This document shows, piece after piece, positions 1 to 8,952 of a stretch of DNA of 64,000 bases (its first letter is position 1; every line of letters begins with the position of its first letter). The stretch is from contig NZ_HE610963.1 in NCBI RefSeq assembly GCF_000285515.1, forward strand, positions 116,036 to 180,035. The letters are read 5' to 3'. The translations under genes and the position numbers were made by a program. This DNA comes from Paenibacillus senegalensis JC66 (GTDB lineage Bacteria > Bacillota > Bacilli > Paenibacillales > NBRC-103111). The notes under the pieces are model-generated. The model ran no database searches and was not told the origin of the DNA. It saw only the letters and a program-made list of their open reading frames with translations.

Positions 1-1574
1 CTGACATCCGAGTCGATGAAGGTTAACGGTTCTTCGGCAGACATGGGACGAACAATGGAGAGGATGAGGCCCGGATCCTCTATCGTCAGTACCTGGCCTT
101 TTGCGGCACGATAGATAACATAATAGGCTGACTCGTTGCCGGCATGATCCTCCCAGGTCAGGCGGATCCCCTCCGCCAAGTTGTCCGTGCGGACGAGTGT
201 TGGGGGCTGATGCACCATTTTTGGCAGCCAGTCCATTGCAGGAATAAGAGCGGGAGTCGCGTAAATCTCCTTTTTCAACCGTTCGGAAAAGCCGAGACGA
301 TTCGCCTGCAGACTGCTAGTGTTAAAGAACATGCTGCCCTTAACTTCTTCGTAGCGGCGATTGAATTTCAATTGATCCGGCAGCTCATCGGGGTTCATCC
401 AGGCTGGATTTTCACTTGGCGAGCCGATCCGGTAAGAGGCTTGGCCGATATAGAGATGGGTATTGGAGCCGCGTTCCCGCAATTCCTTTATCCACCAATC
501 GAGGACAACTTCATAGGCCGCTGACTCATTCCCGAAGTGCCAGTAGTTTTGCGGCGTCATGTAATCAACCCATGCTTCTTCAATCCATTTACGGGTGTCT
601 GCATACAAGGCATCATAATTTTGCAAGCCGTTAGTATCGGAACCAGTGGGGTCGGAGGATTTGTTCCTCCAAATCCCGAAGGGGCTGATTCCGAATTTCA
701 CATAAGGCTTCTCTTTTTTGATCTCGGCCGCCAGCTTGCGAATAAAGGTGTTGACGTTATCTCTGCGCCAGTCAGCAATATTATTGAAGCGATCCTTGCC
801 GTACGTCTCGTATGTTTGTTGATCTGGAAAATCACTTTCGTTAGCGGGATACGGGTAGAAATAATCGTCGAACTGGACAGCATCGATATCGTACTTCGAT
901 ACAACCTCCATCACGCTGTTAATAATGTACTCCTGCGCTTCCGGGATGCCGGGATCGAGCAGAAGCCGTCCTCCGTAGGTGACCATCCAATCCTGGTGCT
1001 TTTTCAGCGGATGCTCGGCGGAAAGGCGGTTAATATCACTATGAATACTAATCCGGTAAGGGTTAAACCAAGCATGGAACTCCAGATTACGCTTTTGGGC
1101 CTCCTCAATCATAAATTGCAGCGGGTCATAGCCGGGGTCGCGGCCCTGTACACCGGAGAGCCACTCCGACCAAGGTCCGTATTCAGAAGGATAAAAAGAG
1201 TCGGCCGTTGGTTTGATTTGCATAATAATGGCGTTTATCCCGAGCGATTTTAGATCGTCAAGAATTTGAATATAATCGGCCTTTTGCCTTTCAGCTAACT
1301 GTTCCGGATCGATTACCCCGATCTCCTCCGGACTAAGCTTTGCCGGCCAGTCGATATTATCTACTGTAGCAATCCAGGCCGAGCGCATTTCCCGTTTGGG
1401 CGCTTTAACCGCGTCTTCATTAGTTACAAGCTGCCGGCTTACCACTTTTCCTCCTATGCTGGCGATATTCAGGTTTTTGCCCGGAGCATGTCCCGTCACC
1501 GGGGCGTTCTCGTCAATTGAAGCCGTCTGAGGTCTTGAGCTGGTGAAGCTGGCTTTTCCAGTCATTCTAGTCAT
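1..1574 (-). CDS. GHL10-family glycosyl-hydrolase-like protein, 3' end outside window
   Basis: An open frame runs without a stop from ATG 1574 off the left edge (about 525 codons visible). The N-terminal half has the GHL10 (DUF187, YngK/DigH-like) signature: EMRSAWIATVDNIDWP near residue 56, then segments resembling a TIM barrel (INAIIMQIKPTADSFYPSEY, FHAWFNPYRIS, AVQFDDYFYPYP, DYMTPQNYWHF). The visible C-terminal part resembles a fibronectin-III-like domain (TLVRTDNLAEGIRLTWED). Known relatives such as E. coli DigH act on denuded peptidoglycan glycans; that activity is inferred here. ATG 1574 has AGGAG 9 nt upstream. An in-frame ATG at 1652 would add 26 residues but lacks a ribosome binding site. 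No signal peptide is visible from either start, which is odd for this family. Confidence 0.85.
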   Translation of the reverse strand, partial: MTRMTGKASFTSSRPQTASIDENAPVTGHAPGKNLNIASIGGKVVSRQLVTNEDAVKAPKREMRSAWIATVDNIDWPAKLSPEEIGVIDPEQLAERQKADYIQILDDLKSLGINAIIMQIKPTADSFYPSEYGPWSEWLSGVQGRDPGYDPLQFMIEEAQKRNLEFHAWFNPYRISIHSDINRLSAEHPLKKHQDWMVTYGGRLLLDPGIPEAQEYIINSVMEVVSKYDIDAVQFDDYFYPYPANESDFPDQQTYETYGKDRFNNIADWRRDNVNTFIRKLAAEIKKEKPYVKFGISPFGIWRNKSSDPTGSDTNGLQNYDALYADTRKWIEEAWVDYMTPQNYWHFGNESAAYEVVLDWWIKELRERGSNTHLYIGQASYRIGSPSENPAWMNPDELPDQLKFNRRYEEVKGSMFFNTSSLQANRLGFSERLKKEIYATPALIPAMDWLPKMVHQPPTLVRTDNLAEGIRLTWEDHAGNESAYYVIYRAAKGQVLTIEDPGLILSIVRPMSAEEPLTFIDSDV

Positions 1575-1906
1575 ATCGAACAACTCCTCATATAAGCTAT
1601 ATTTTAGTTCACCTTGCTCTTCTGAAGCGTTTTTCCGAAAGTCCAGATTCATTTTGTTAAAAAAATTCACGATAAATAAATTTATGTGAAACATTAATTC
1701 TCATAATCAAAGTATACTATAATCTTCCTGCAGCGGGCAAAGATGTAATGCAGGTATTAATGTTTTCGGCTGCAAGGCCGGGGACGTTAAAAAAGCAAAA
1801 TAAACGCTTCGGGCTTGTTTATCTCCTTATAAAAAAGGGTAAGGTACAGGAAATGCAGCAAGCTGGCAGGTGAATATTATCATCACTAGTAAAGGAGCTG
1901 TTATTG
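1575..1906. other. Divergent intergenic region
   Basis: No gene is seen. The stretch separates the GHL10 gene (minus) from the PfpI gene (plus). A TATAAT at 1718-1723 with a weak TTAATT 18 bp upstream is the only plus-strand promoter candidate, and it would give a leader of about 180 nt. Confidence 0.4.
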
Positions 1907-2434
1907 ATGGCTAAGATTGCTTTTTTGTTAGGACCCGGCTTTGAAGACAGCGAAATGAAGAAGCCTTACGACGCCCTCCGTGAAGCTGGCCATGAGGCGG
2001 TCATTGTTGGGCTAAAGGAAGGGGAGAAGCTCGAGGGCAAGAATAAGAAAGCGTCTTACAAAGTGGAGAAGGCCATTTCGGACATTAATGCGAAGGACTT
2101 TGATGGCGCGGTTATTCCCGGAGGCTCATCTCCAGAAGCGATTCGGATGGACAAGGACGTACAGGCTTTTGTAAGAGAGCTGGATGAGCTGGGAAAGCCC
2201 ATTTCGGCAATTTGTCATGGCCCCCAAGTGCTGATCAGCGCAGACATACTGAAGGGGCGCACACTTACCAGCTATCCTGCCTTGGAGCACGATCTCGTGA
2301 ATGCCGGGGCCACGTTCAAAAATGAAGAAGTGATTGTAGACCGCAACCTGGTCACCTCGCGGACTCCGGATGATGAACCGGCTTTTATCCGTGAAACGTT
2401 AAAGGTTATTGATGCAACAACTGTGAGCTCGTAA
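1907..2434 (+). CDS. DJ-1/PfpI family protein (YraA/YhbO-like)
   Basis: This 175-aa single-domain protein has the DJ-1/PfpI fold. The nucleophile elbow AICHGPQ places Cys103 next to His104, and Glu13 in GFEDSE is the usual third residue. Members of the type I YraA/YhbO/PfpI group have been described as cysteine proteases or as protein and nucleotide deglycases that repair glyoxal damage; the sequence does not decide between these. The start is ATG 1907 because AAAGGAG ends 9 nt upstream; a TTG lies one codon earlier. The gene is monocistronic, followed by a strong terminator, and convergent with the ABC importer operon. Confidence 0.9.
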   Translation: MAKIAFLLGPGFEDSEMKKPYDALREAGHEAVIVGLKEGEKLEGKNKKASYKVEKAISDINAKDFDGAVIPGGSSPEAIRMDKDVQAFVRELDELGKPISAICHGPQVLISADILKGRTLTSYPALEHDLVNAGATFKNEEVIVDRNLVTSRTPDDEPAFIRETLKVIDATTVSS

Positions 2435-2496
2435 GGGTAGCGCAGCTTCAGGATGATTGCAAGTCTATGGCAACCACTACACAGGCAGTAATCGAT

Positions 2497-2536
2497 AAAA
2501 CACTCCCGCCATCCGAGAGATGGGGGAGTGTTTTTT
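2497..2536. terminator. Bidirectional terminator
   Basis: ACACTCCC-GCCATC pairs with GATGGGGGAGTGT around a 5-nt loop. TTTTTT follows on the plus strand and a T4 tract on the minus strand. It sits between the convergent PfpI gene and the ABC permease. Confidence 0.9.
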
Positions 2537-2576
2537 GAGCCACGGATACTGAGGAAGAGAATTCCCCTTCCACTGC

Positions 2577-3434
2577 TTATTTAAAGGTCGAATTAGCCAT
2601 AGCCGCGATAATATGCTTCTGTGCTAGTGTGAAGAGAATGACGATAGGAATAATCGCCATCGTACTTGCCGCCATAATGACATTAAAGAACAATGCTTCG
2701 TTACCAGCAACGGAGTCCCGCAGCATCGCAATACCGACAGTCAGTACCCGCATATCGTTCGAATTGGTCATGATCAGCGGCCAGAAGTAGGAGTTCCATC
2801 CGGAAATAAAGATTAGAATCCCCAGTGTTACAACGGTTGGCAGCGTCATAGGAAGCAAAATCCGGTATAAGATTCCGAATCTGCCGGCGCCGTCTACCCG
2901 AGCGGCCTCAATAACATCGTTGTTAACCGATTTGAACGCCTGACGCAGCAGGAAAATTCCGAATGCCGACGCTCCATGAGGGATAATCAGCGCGAGGAAA
3001 GTGTCCAGCCAGCCGACCTTGGACATCATGACGTAAACCGGGACGAAGGTAACCTGCTCCGGAACAATGAGAGCAGCCAGCACGAGCATGAAGAAAAGCT
3101 CCTTGCCCCAGAAGCGTCCTTTGGCAAAAGCGTAGGCGGCCATTAGAGCCACGTTCAGCTGCAGGATTACCAGGCCGGCCGCCTGCACAAACGTATTGAA
3201 GAAATAACGGGTATAAGGGACCACGTTGAAAGCTTCGATGAAGTTATCGAATACGAATTGTTTCGGCCACAAGGTAGGGACCGCCAGCCGCATTTCATAC
3301 TGCGTTTTAAAGGCGCTGATCACCAGCCAATAGATCGGGAAAAACATTAAAGCAGTGACAAGCAGGGCTGCAATGATTCTAACAACATGCAAGACCTTCA
3401 AATTTTTCTGGCCCGCCATGCGGTTATCCTTCAT
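2577..3434 (-). CDS. ugpE: ABC importer permease, UgpE/MalG type
   Basis: A 285-aa inner-membrane permease of the CUT1 family with six predicted membrane helices. The EAA loop is visible around residues 176-195 (EAARVDGAGRFGILYRILLP). It pairs with the UgpA-type permease just upstream, whose stop overlaps this start by 11 bp, so translational coupling is likely. ATG 3434 has AGGAGG upstream. No ATPase gene is present in the operon, so a shared MsmX/UgpC-type ATPase encoded elsewhere must energise it. The glycerol-3-phosphate assignment comes from linkage to glpP and from the leader RNA; by sequence alone another sugar or sugar-phosphate is possible. Confidence 0.8.
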   Translation of the reverse strand: MKDNRMAGQKNLKVLHVVRIIAALLVTALMFFPIYWLVISAFKTQYEMRLAVPTLWPKQFVFDNFIEAFNVVPYTRYFFNTFVQAAGLVILQLNVALMAAYAFAKGRFWGKELFFMLVLAALIVPEQVTFVPVYVMMSKVGWLDTFLALIIPHGASAFGIFLLRQAFKSVNNDVIEAARVDGAGRFGILYRILLPMTLPTVVTLGILIFISGWNSYFWPLIMTNSNDMRVLTVGIAMLRDSVAGNEALFFNVIMAASTMAIIPIVILFTLAQKHIIAAMANSTFK

Positions 3435-4362
3435 AATGAACCCTCCTTTTACCGATGACCCATTGCACCAGTGTAAGCAGGAGAATGATTACAAACAGAA
3501 TAACGACAAGCGCCGAGGCACGGCCCGTTCTGAACTCATCAAACGCCATCGTATAGATCCAATAGACGATCGCATTGGAAGCCTGCAGCGGACCTCCATT
3601 GGTCATAACATCAATGGATTGGAACACCTGCATGGAAGAAATGAATGTTGTAATCAGCAGGAACAAGGTCATCGGCGATAGCAGCGGCAGTGTGATCTTG
3701 CGGAACTGCTGGAACTTGTTAGCTCCATCAATGCTCGCCGCTTCATAGTACTCTACCGGAATGCCGCGCAGCCCTGCGATAAAGAGTATCATCGCGAAGC
3801 CTACGCCTTTCCAGACGGAGACAGCCACAATAGCCGGCAGTACCGTCTTCGTGTTAATGAGCCAGTCAACTGGCTGCAGACCAAACGTCCTCATAATCTC
3901 ATTGAGCAGCCCATACTGGCCGTTATAGATCCAGATGAAAACCATCGCGGCGATAACCATAGATACATAATAAGGCATGAAGATAATCAGCCGCATAAAG
4001 TCAAACAGCTTGCTCGCTATGACATTAAACAATAGAGCGAGCAGCAAGCCGATGCCCAGTGTCAGCGTCACATCCATGACTGTATAGTACAGAGTAACCT
4101 TTAACGAATTATAAAAGGCATCGTTTGTCAACAGGTAAGTATAGTTGTCAATTCCGATAAACGTCCGGTTTGGCCGGGTCATGTTCCAGTTAGTAAAGCT
4201 AATCGAAATGGAATAGGCCAGCGGGTAATATAAAAAAAGCCCTAAGAAAAGCAAGGCTGGGAAAGCAAACGAGAAATCTTTGAGCTTTTCCAGCCTTTGG
4301 TGAAGGGAGGAGGCCCGTTTAGGGCCTGCCTCCACCTTAGGCTGTTTAAGTTCTGCGCTCAT
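3424..4362 (-). CDS. ugpA: ABC importer permease, UgpA/MalF type
   Basis: A 312-aa CUT1 permease. A cytoplasmic N-terminus of about 30 residues is followed by six predicted membrane helices. The EAA motif is at about residues 205-220 (YYEAASIDGANKFQQFRKITLP). It forms the heterodimeric channel with the UgpE-type protein. Its ATG immediately follows the stop of the solute-binding protein gene, so the three genes form a tight operon in the order binding protein, UgpA, UgpE. Substrate assignment rests on the neighbouring glpP. Confidence 0.82.
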   Translation of the reverse strand: MSAELKQPKVEAGPKRASSLHQRLEKLKDFSFAFPALLFLGLFLYYPLAYSISISFTNWNMTRPNRTFIGIDNYTYLLTNDAFYNSLKVTLYYTVMDVTLTLGIGLLLALLFNVIASKLFDFMRLIIFMPYYVSMVIAAMVFIWIYNGQYGLLNEIMRTFGLQPVDWLINTKTVLPAIVAVSVWKGVGFAMILFIAGLRGIPVEYYEAASIDGANKFQQFRKITLPLLSPMTLFLLITTFISSMQVFQSIDVMTNGGPLQASNAIVYWIYTMAFDEFRTGRASALVVILFVIILLLTLVQWVIGKRRVHYEG

Positions 4363-5676
4363 TTAACGGTAATCCTCCAATATCTCCTGGATTTTGACAG
4401 CGGCATCCTGCATTAACGGTTCAGGATCGGCTCCATTCAGCACCATCTCCCCGATAACCTCTTTGTACACGTTACTGAATTCCGGATAGGCTGGATGCTG
4501 TAAACGGGGCATAACGCTGTCAAAATTATCGAATACAGCTGCATACTGAGGCTGATTCTGGAAATATTGCTCTCCTTCCTCCGAGGTAAAGGCGGATTTA
4601 CGCGTAGGCAGGTAACCGACCAGCTCCGCCCACCTGATGTTATGCTCAGCGGAAGTCATGTGCTCAATGAATTTCCATGCAGCTTCCTTCTCATTCGCTT
4701 TTGCTTTCTCCATCATTACGATACCGGCGCCGCCAATGTTGGAAATGCGCTCTGCATCTCCAGGAATAAAGGCTACTCCGACTTCAAAATCGGCATTCTC
4801 CAAATAAGTTTTAATTACAGCCGAGGAATGCTGAACCATAGCAATCTGGCCATCAAGGAACATCTGTCTCATAATGTCGGAGGCACCCCGGCCAAAGCCC
4901 ATATGCATATAACCTTCATCCTGCCATTTTTTGAAATTCAATAAGTAACGCATGCTTTCCGGGTTGTGGATGGTCACTTCTGTATGGTCATCATTAAGGA
5001 TGGATCCCCCGCCATTAATAACCCACGGATCATAGTACCAGGTATCCCAGCCTGGAACGGAGAAGGCATAGCGCTTGGTTTCCCCATTCTCAATGACCGC
5101 CACCTTTTTCATAAAGTCCTCAATCTCATCCCAGGTCTCCGGGGGCTTTACACCCAGTTCATCCAGCAGCGTTTTGTTATAGACGAATACCGAGGTGCTC
5201 ACGATAAGAGGGAAGCCGTATTGAACGCCGTCATAAGCGTAGGCTTGCAGCATTCCTTCGGCAAAATCGTCGAGATCCGTTCCGTCCCTTTCGATCCAGG
5301 AAGTCAGATCGGCAAAGGTGCCGCTATCCGCAAAGTTGGGAAGCGAGGCCACCTCAACGTTGGTTACCGCCGGAACATCATTAGCCACAACCGCTGCCTG
5401 CAGCTTCTTGTGAAGGTCTGCGTAACCTCCCTGATAAACGGGTTCCACAGTAATATGTGGATATTTTTTAGTGAATTCTTCAATCATGTATTCGACACCG
5501 GGCATTTGGTTATCGGCATGGGCATGCCAATATTGAATCGTAATCGGCGTATCGTCGTCAGGATCGGCAGCGGCGCCCCCGCCAGACCCCGAAGAACACG
5601 CGACTAAACTAAGGGCGACAGCTCCGGTCAGTCCGAACTGTGACCATTTCAAGATCGTTTTTCTGTTTTCTTTCAT
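4363..5676 (-). CDS. ugpB: Extracellular solute-binding lipoprotein, UgpB-like
   Basis: A 437-aa family 1 solute-binding protein. The N-terminus has a lipoprotein signal peptide with the lipobox LVAC around residue 27 and a Gly/Ser linker. The mature part starts with the typical ITIQYWHAHADNQ strand. Features in common with UgpB are the STSVFVYNK and WYYDPWVINGGGSIL segments. It would capture glycerol-3-phosphate or glycerophosphodiesters at the outer face of the membrane and deliver them to the two permeases encoded directly downstream. It is the first gene of the operon and lies behind a candidate GlpP-responsive leader. A general oligosaccharide binding role cannot be excluded. Confidence 0.75.
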   Translation of the reverse strand: MKENRKTILKWSQFGLTGAVALSLVACSSGSGGGAAADPDDDTPITIQYWHAHADNQMPGVEYMIEEFTKKYPHITVEPVYQGGYADLHKKLQAAVVANDVPAVTNVEVASLPNFADSGTFADLTSWIERDGTDLDDFAEGMLQAYAYDGVQYGFPLIVSTSVFVYNKTLLDELGVKPPETWDEIEDFMKKVAVIENGETKRYAFSVPGWDTWYYDPWVINGGGSILNDDHTEVTIHNPESMRYLLNFKKWQDEGYMHMGFGRGASDIMRQMFLDGQIAMVQHSSAVIKTYLENADFEVGVAFIPGDAERISNIGGAGIVMMEKAKANEKEAAWKFIEHMTSAEHNIRWAELVGYLPTRKSAFTSEEGEQYFQNQPQYAAVFDNFDSVMPRLQHPAYPEFSNVYKEVIGEMVLNGADPEPLMQDAAVKIQEILEDYR

Positions 5677-5713
5677 TGTAAGTAACAGGCTCCCTTCAAA
5701 AATAGATTTATAA

Positions 5714-5811
5714 AGACGACACGGCTAACTCAAATACAGAGAGTCAAATCACCTCCACTGAGTAAACCATTGTATATTTAATGCATTTGGGTTTTCTCTT
5801 CGTCTCCACCC
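5714..5811 (-). promoter_or_regulatory. Candidate GlpP-responsive antitermination leader of ugpBAE
   Basis: On the minus strand the box at 5811-5789 reads GGGTGGAGACGA then AGAGAAAACCC. A complementary TCGTCT lies at 5719-5714, so AGACGA can pair with TCGTCT and CAAAT with ATTTG. The T tract is weak. The same box with a clear terminator precedes glpQ (53638-53754). GlpP is known to act as an mRNA antiterminator on glp leaders; binding here is inferred. Confidence 0.6.
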
Positions 5812-5820
5812 GAATGCGGT

Positions 5821-6369
5821 CTAGCACCAAAATGATTCATCGCCAATAGAGACATAACTGGCCCCATTGTTCAGGCACGCCTCGATTTCTTCTTGATAGC
5901 GTATCAAACCGCCAACGATCAGAGGCTGTTCAAGAGATTGCTTCAGCTCCCGCGCGATTCGCGGCATAAGGCCGGGCATCAGTTCAACCTCATCTGGACA
6001 TGATTGGTGAATCATCTTAATGGCGGTATCCATAGCCGTAGTATCGATAGCGAAGATCCTCTGGATTGCACGCAGTCCTTCTTGCTTGGCTGCTGATATC
6101 ACATTGGCCCTTGTCGTAATGATACCCTCGAAAGCGAATTCCCGTTTAAGGAAGGTGATCGAGGTACGGTCCCGGCCCAAGCCGCCTATCATATCCACAT
6201 GAATATAAACTCGTTTACCTGCGCGATGAAGCTCCTTCAAAATTTGGTTCAGATTAACAATGTCTCCGGCCATCAGGTTGACCCTTTCGACGCGGCTGTG
6301 CCGGACGGCTTCCAGCTGGCTTAATTTTGTTACGGAAGCAATGATCGGGTTATAAGCTGCAGTTTCCAT
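5821..6369 (-). CDS. glpP: Glycerol-3-phosphate-responsive antiterminator GlpP
   Basis: The protein (182 aa from ATG 6369) matches GlpP along its length: PIIASVTKLSQLEA at the N-terminus, KRVYIHVDMIGGLGRD near residue 60, FEGIITTRANVISAAK, QRIFAIDTTA, ELMPGLMPRIAREL, and VGGLIRYQEEIEACLNNGA near the C-terminus. The family has a TIM-barrel-like fold; with bound glycerol-3-phosphate it prevents termination in glp leader RNAs. ATG 6369 is preferred over the GTG 12 nt upstream because AAAGTGG sits at a workable distance. It is immediately upstream of ugpBAE on the same strand, with the leader element in the 144-bp gap. Confidence 0.92.
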   Translation of the reverse strand: METAAYNPIIASVTKLSQLEAVRHSRVERVNLMAGDIVNLNQILKELHRAGKRVYIHVDMIGGLGRDRTSITFLKREFAFEGIITTRANVISAAKQEGLRAIQRIFAIDTTAMDTAIKMIHQSCPDEVELMPGLMPRIARELKQSLEQPLIVGGLIRYQEEIEACLNNGASYVSIGDESFWC

Positions 6370-6539
6370 GCAAAGCACCACTTTCAGTTATTTCCTTATA
6401 TGGTAACTTGTGATTGTAAACTCTGATGCCTACTAATATCAGCCTTTTGTAAAAAAGCAGTGCCGGGCAAAGAAATGGTCGCGACGAGATTAGTGTTGCC
6501 TTAATAAGGGAATTACTTGAAAAATAGGGATAAACATCT

Positions 6540-6555
6540 TTGTAAGCGGTTGTAA
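6540..6555. promoter_or_regulatory. Candidate cre (CcpA) site
   Basis: TTGTAAGCGGTTGTAA fits the cre consensus WTGNAARCGNWWNCAW at 13 of 14 constrained positions or better (one mismatch, T for C at position 14). It lies about 170 bp upstream of glpP, where carbon catabolite control of a glycerol-phosphate system would be expected. Confidence 0.5.
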
Positions 6556-6944
6556 TGGAAGTGATAGAAATATTCATACTAGCCGAAAATCAAGCTGAGC
6601 AAGTTATTCGGAAGGTATAGGTATGCTGCATCATTTCCACTGTCAATCTACAAGCGGGAAATTGTTCAAGCCTAGCCACAACGTGTCTTTTGGATGGTCC
6701 TTATACAATGATTCCGACATTGATTCCGCTTTCACTAATTTAGAAAAAAGTAACATCTAATGACAAGTGTAGTTTATATTATGCCAATAGGCTTCCCATT
6801 TAGCAAGGCTTACCAGAAATATTTTTTTATAAAATTTAATTAAATGAGGTTAAATATTACACAAAATAATTCGTTAAAATACAGAAATGAAAATCAATGT
6901 TAACAATAATTAATTTCATGGACATGGTTGCTTTCATGGACAAA
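6556..6944. other. Intergenic region, no feature seen
   Basis: This AT-rich stretch lies between the divergent upstream side of glpP and the mscL terminator. No reading frame with a ribosome binding site and no clear RNA structure was found. Confidence 0.4.
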
Positions 6945-6948
6945 GAAA

Positions 6949-6999
6949 AACCGTTCTTTCGTAAATGGCGGTCGCACTTCCATTTACCAAGAAACGGTT
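6949..6999 (-). terminator. Terminator of mscL
   Basis: AACCGTTTCTT-GGTAAATGG pairs with CCATTTACGAAAGAACGGTT, with a short loop and few mismatches. A TTTTT tract follows on the minus strand, downstream of mscL. Confidence 0.85.
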
Positions 7000-7073
7000 T
7001 GTTTTCTTTATTTTAGCTTTAAAATAGGACTTGTCATTTCCATGACTTGTGGGACAGCTCCCCACGATTGACC

Positions 7074-7454
7074 TTATTTAGACTGTGCTTTCAACAGGTC
7101 CCGAATTTCGCTGAGCAGTTCTTCTTCACGGGAAGGCTTGGGCGGAGCCTCGGGCTTCTTCTCTTCTTTGCGCTTCATCCTGGTAAAAAACTTAACAAAT
7201 AAAAATACGGAGAAGGCAATTATAAAGAAGTCAAAAATCGTCTGCAAAAAGGCGCCATATTTCAATTCAACCCCTTGAATAAGCACGACACGTTCGGAGA
7301 AATCGACTCCTCCCGTCACGATACCAAGCAGGGGCATAATGAGATCATTCACCAATGAAGTCACAATCGCTCCGAATGCCGTACCGATAATAACCCCCAC
7401 GGCCAAATCGATGACGTTCCCTTTCATAGCAAACTTCTTAAATTCCTGCCACAT
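7074..7454 (-). CDS. mscL: Large-conductance mechanosensitive channel MscL
   Basis: A 126-aa protein of standard MscL length. The N-terminal helix MWQEFKKFAMKGNVIDLAVGV is followed by the pore-lining TM1 with its GVIIGTAFGAIV glycine/alanine pattern, a short extracellular loop (about residues 46-62), TM2 (about 68-90) and a charged cytoplasmic helix (SREEELLSEIRDLLKAQ). The homopentameric channel opens on membrane tension and releases solutes during hypo-osmotic shock. It is monocistronic with its own terminator. Confidence 0.96.
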   Translation of the reverse strand: MWQEFKKFAMKGNVIDLAVGVIIGTAFGAIVTSLVNDLIMPLLGIVTGGVDFSERVVLIQGVELKYGAFLQTIFDFFIIAFSVFLFVKFFTRMKRKEEKKPEAPPKPSREEELLSEIRDLLKAQSK

Positions 7455-7611
7455 AATTATTCACCTGCCCTTCTATCCCATCAATCTCTTGCAAAACTAT
7501 TGCCAGTATAGCAGACTCCTGCTTGTCCTACAGCGCCAAAAGACCTAATTTTCATAATGATTTCAAATTAAATGAGGAACGAGAGAGGAACGAGAACAGT
7601 GAAAGCCAGCT

Positions 7612-7694
7612 GAGTTCTCAGGCACAACTCCAGAATTAAAATAGCCAAGGATGACAGGGGTTCGCGGGGTTGTTTCCTGTGTTTTGTACGAATT
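7612..7694 (+). repeat. Decayed third copy of the palindrome-array repeat (copy C)
   Basis: It matches the conserved block of the repeats at 18686 and 38905: GTTCTCAGGCACAACTCC, then ATAGCCAAGG, then CCTGTGTTTTGTACGA. The array is missing: only the first half of one palindrome (TTTTGTACGA) remains. Orientation is as in copy A. The rest of 7455-7954 holds no gene. Confidence 0.75.
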
Positions 7695-7841
7695 CCATTC
7701 CTTGAGAGAATGAAGACATGCAGCAAATCCGGGCAGTTATCCGAGTGCTGCAGCTAATTCAGAAGTCTATAGAATCGTGAAGAACGCTGGGCTTAAAAAG
7801 AATATTGCGGGCTAATTTTCTCTACTAAAAATGCTGGTAAA

Positions 7842-7879
7842 GGGTCCGTCTCCCAGGTCATGCGGCCGGGGACAGACCC
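7842..7879 (-). terminator. Probable terminator of the LamG gene
   Basis: GGGTCTGTCCCC pairs imperfectly with GGAGACGGACCC. It lies about 75 bp downstream of the LamG protein stop. The T tract is poor, so rho-independent function is uncertain. Confidence 0.5.
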
Positions 7880-7954
7880 TTCATTCAAGGATACATGAAA
7901 ACGCCTGCTTTTTAGTACAAGGCTCAATAATTACAAGGTTATGAAGTTAGTATA

Positions 7955-8791
7955 TTAATCCATCATGATGTTGTAATGATTAAGCAATTGGGCAGATGTC
8001 AGCTCATAATCGTATATGGCTACTTTTCCAATCGCTCCTTCAAAGAAGGAGGCCATATCTCTAGTGGCAATACGAATTGGCGCGGTGCCATTGCCGGGAA
8101 CGATGCTGTAGCCCGCCAGGCTGTCCTGATCTCTAAGCACTCCGTTTTTATAAACTTTGGTATATCCCGTAGGATAGGCTGTGCTGATATCGACAGTATT
8201 GATCACTAGTGTGTAATGAATCCATTCCCCGGCCGTTATCGGGTCTTGGAAATAGGAGCCCGCTCCTAATCCGCCGGAAAGGTTGAAGGCATAACCGCTG
8301 ATGCGGTTCGGGCGATTCTCATCGTTTATGTAGCTGTACATTCGCGCAGCCCAGGAGTGCTGGCCCGGGGTGCCCTTGCCCATCCAATGGACATAGCCAG
8401 TACTCTGCTGATTGCTAAACTGCAAAGTATCTGGCCGCATCCACGCCTCGATGGTCAGAATTCCTGTTGTTGTCAGTTCCAGGTCATCATGATCGGCAAT
8501 GGTAAAGTATTGGGAAGAACCGTTGAAAGCAGAAACGATATCTCCGTTAGGCATAGCAGCAGGGAGCGGCGAGCCGGTAAAAACGCCCAAGTGGCTATTT
8601 CCTGAATAATCTGCGGCTTCACCCGGTGTTAACGGCCAGTACCCTTTGGGCTGATCAGCCAAAACCGCTGCGTCATAGGCAGATGACGAGCTGGCGCCCA
8701 TAACAGCTGCAGAGCTTGAGCCTGCGAATAATGTCATGACCAGGGCAACGGATACGGCAAGCAGTAAATAAGATTTGCGTTTTTTGTTCAA
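7955..8791 (-). CDS. Secreted LamG-like (concanavalin fold) protein
   Basis: A 278-aa protein with a clear signal peptide (KKRKSYLLLAVSVALVMTLFAGSSSAA) and one LamG/laminin-G-like jellyroll of about 215 residues. Typical features are PKGYWPLT near the N-terminus, AFNGSSQYFTI, LTIEAWMRPDT, GEWIHYTLVI and the closing EGAIGKVAIYDYELTSAQLLNHY. Such domains bind carbohydrate or protein ligands; no catalytic module or cell-wall anchor is present. The start is taken as TTG 8791 because AAAGGAAG lies 7 nt upstream; a TTG at 8809 falls within that ribosome binding site and is unlikely. It is monocistronic and divergent from the thi operon. Confidence 0.85.
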   Translation of the reverse strand: MNKKRKSYLLLAVSVALVMTLFAGSSSAAVMGASSSSAYDAAVLADQPKGYWPLTPGEAADYSGNSHLGVFTGSPLPAAMPNGDIVSAFNGSSQYFTIADHDDLELTTTGILTIEAWMRPDTLQFSNQQSTGYVHWMGKGTPGQHSWAARMYSYINDENRPNRISGYAFNLSGGLGAGSYFQDPITAGEWIHYTLVINTVDISTAYPTGYTKVYKNGVLRDQDSLAGYSIVPGNGTAPIRIATRDMASFFEGAIGKVAIYDYELTSAQLLNHYNIMMD

Positions 8792-8897
8792 CTTATGTCT
8801 TCCTTTCAAGATAGAATGGGAAGGAGTACACCTTCACTTATGCCTATTAGAGGCAGCCTCAGAAGATGCCGGCATTAAATGGTCTCTTATAGGCGCA

Positions 8898-8927
8898 TTG
8901 ACAATCTTTTGAATGCAGGTGTATCCT
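8898..8927 (+). promoter_or_regulatory. Promoter of the thiESGO operon
   Basis: TTGACA at 8898-8903 is followed after 18 bp by TATCCT at 8922-8927. Transcription would start near 8935, just ahead of the riboswitch. Confidence 0.6.
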
Positions 8928-8952
8928 TAGAAGGAATTGAATCAACTGTTAG

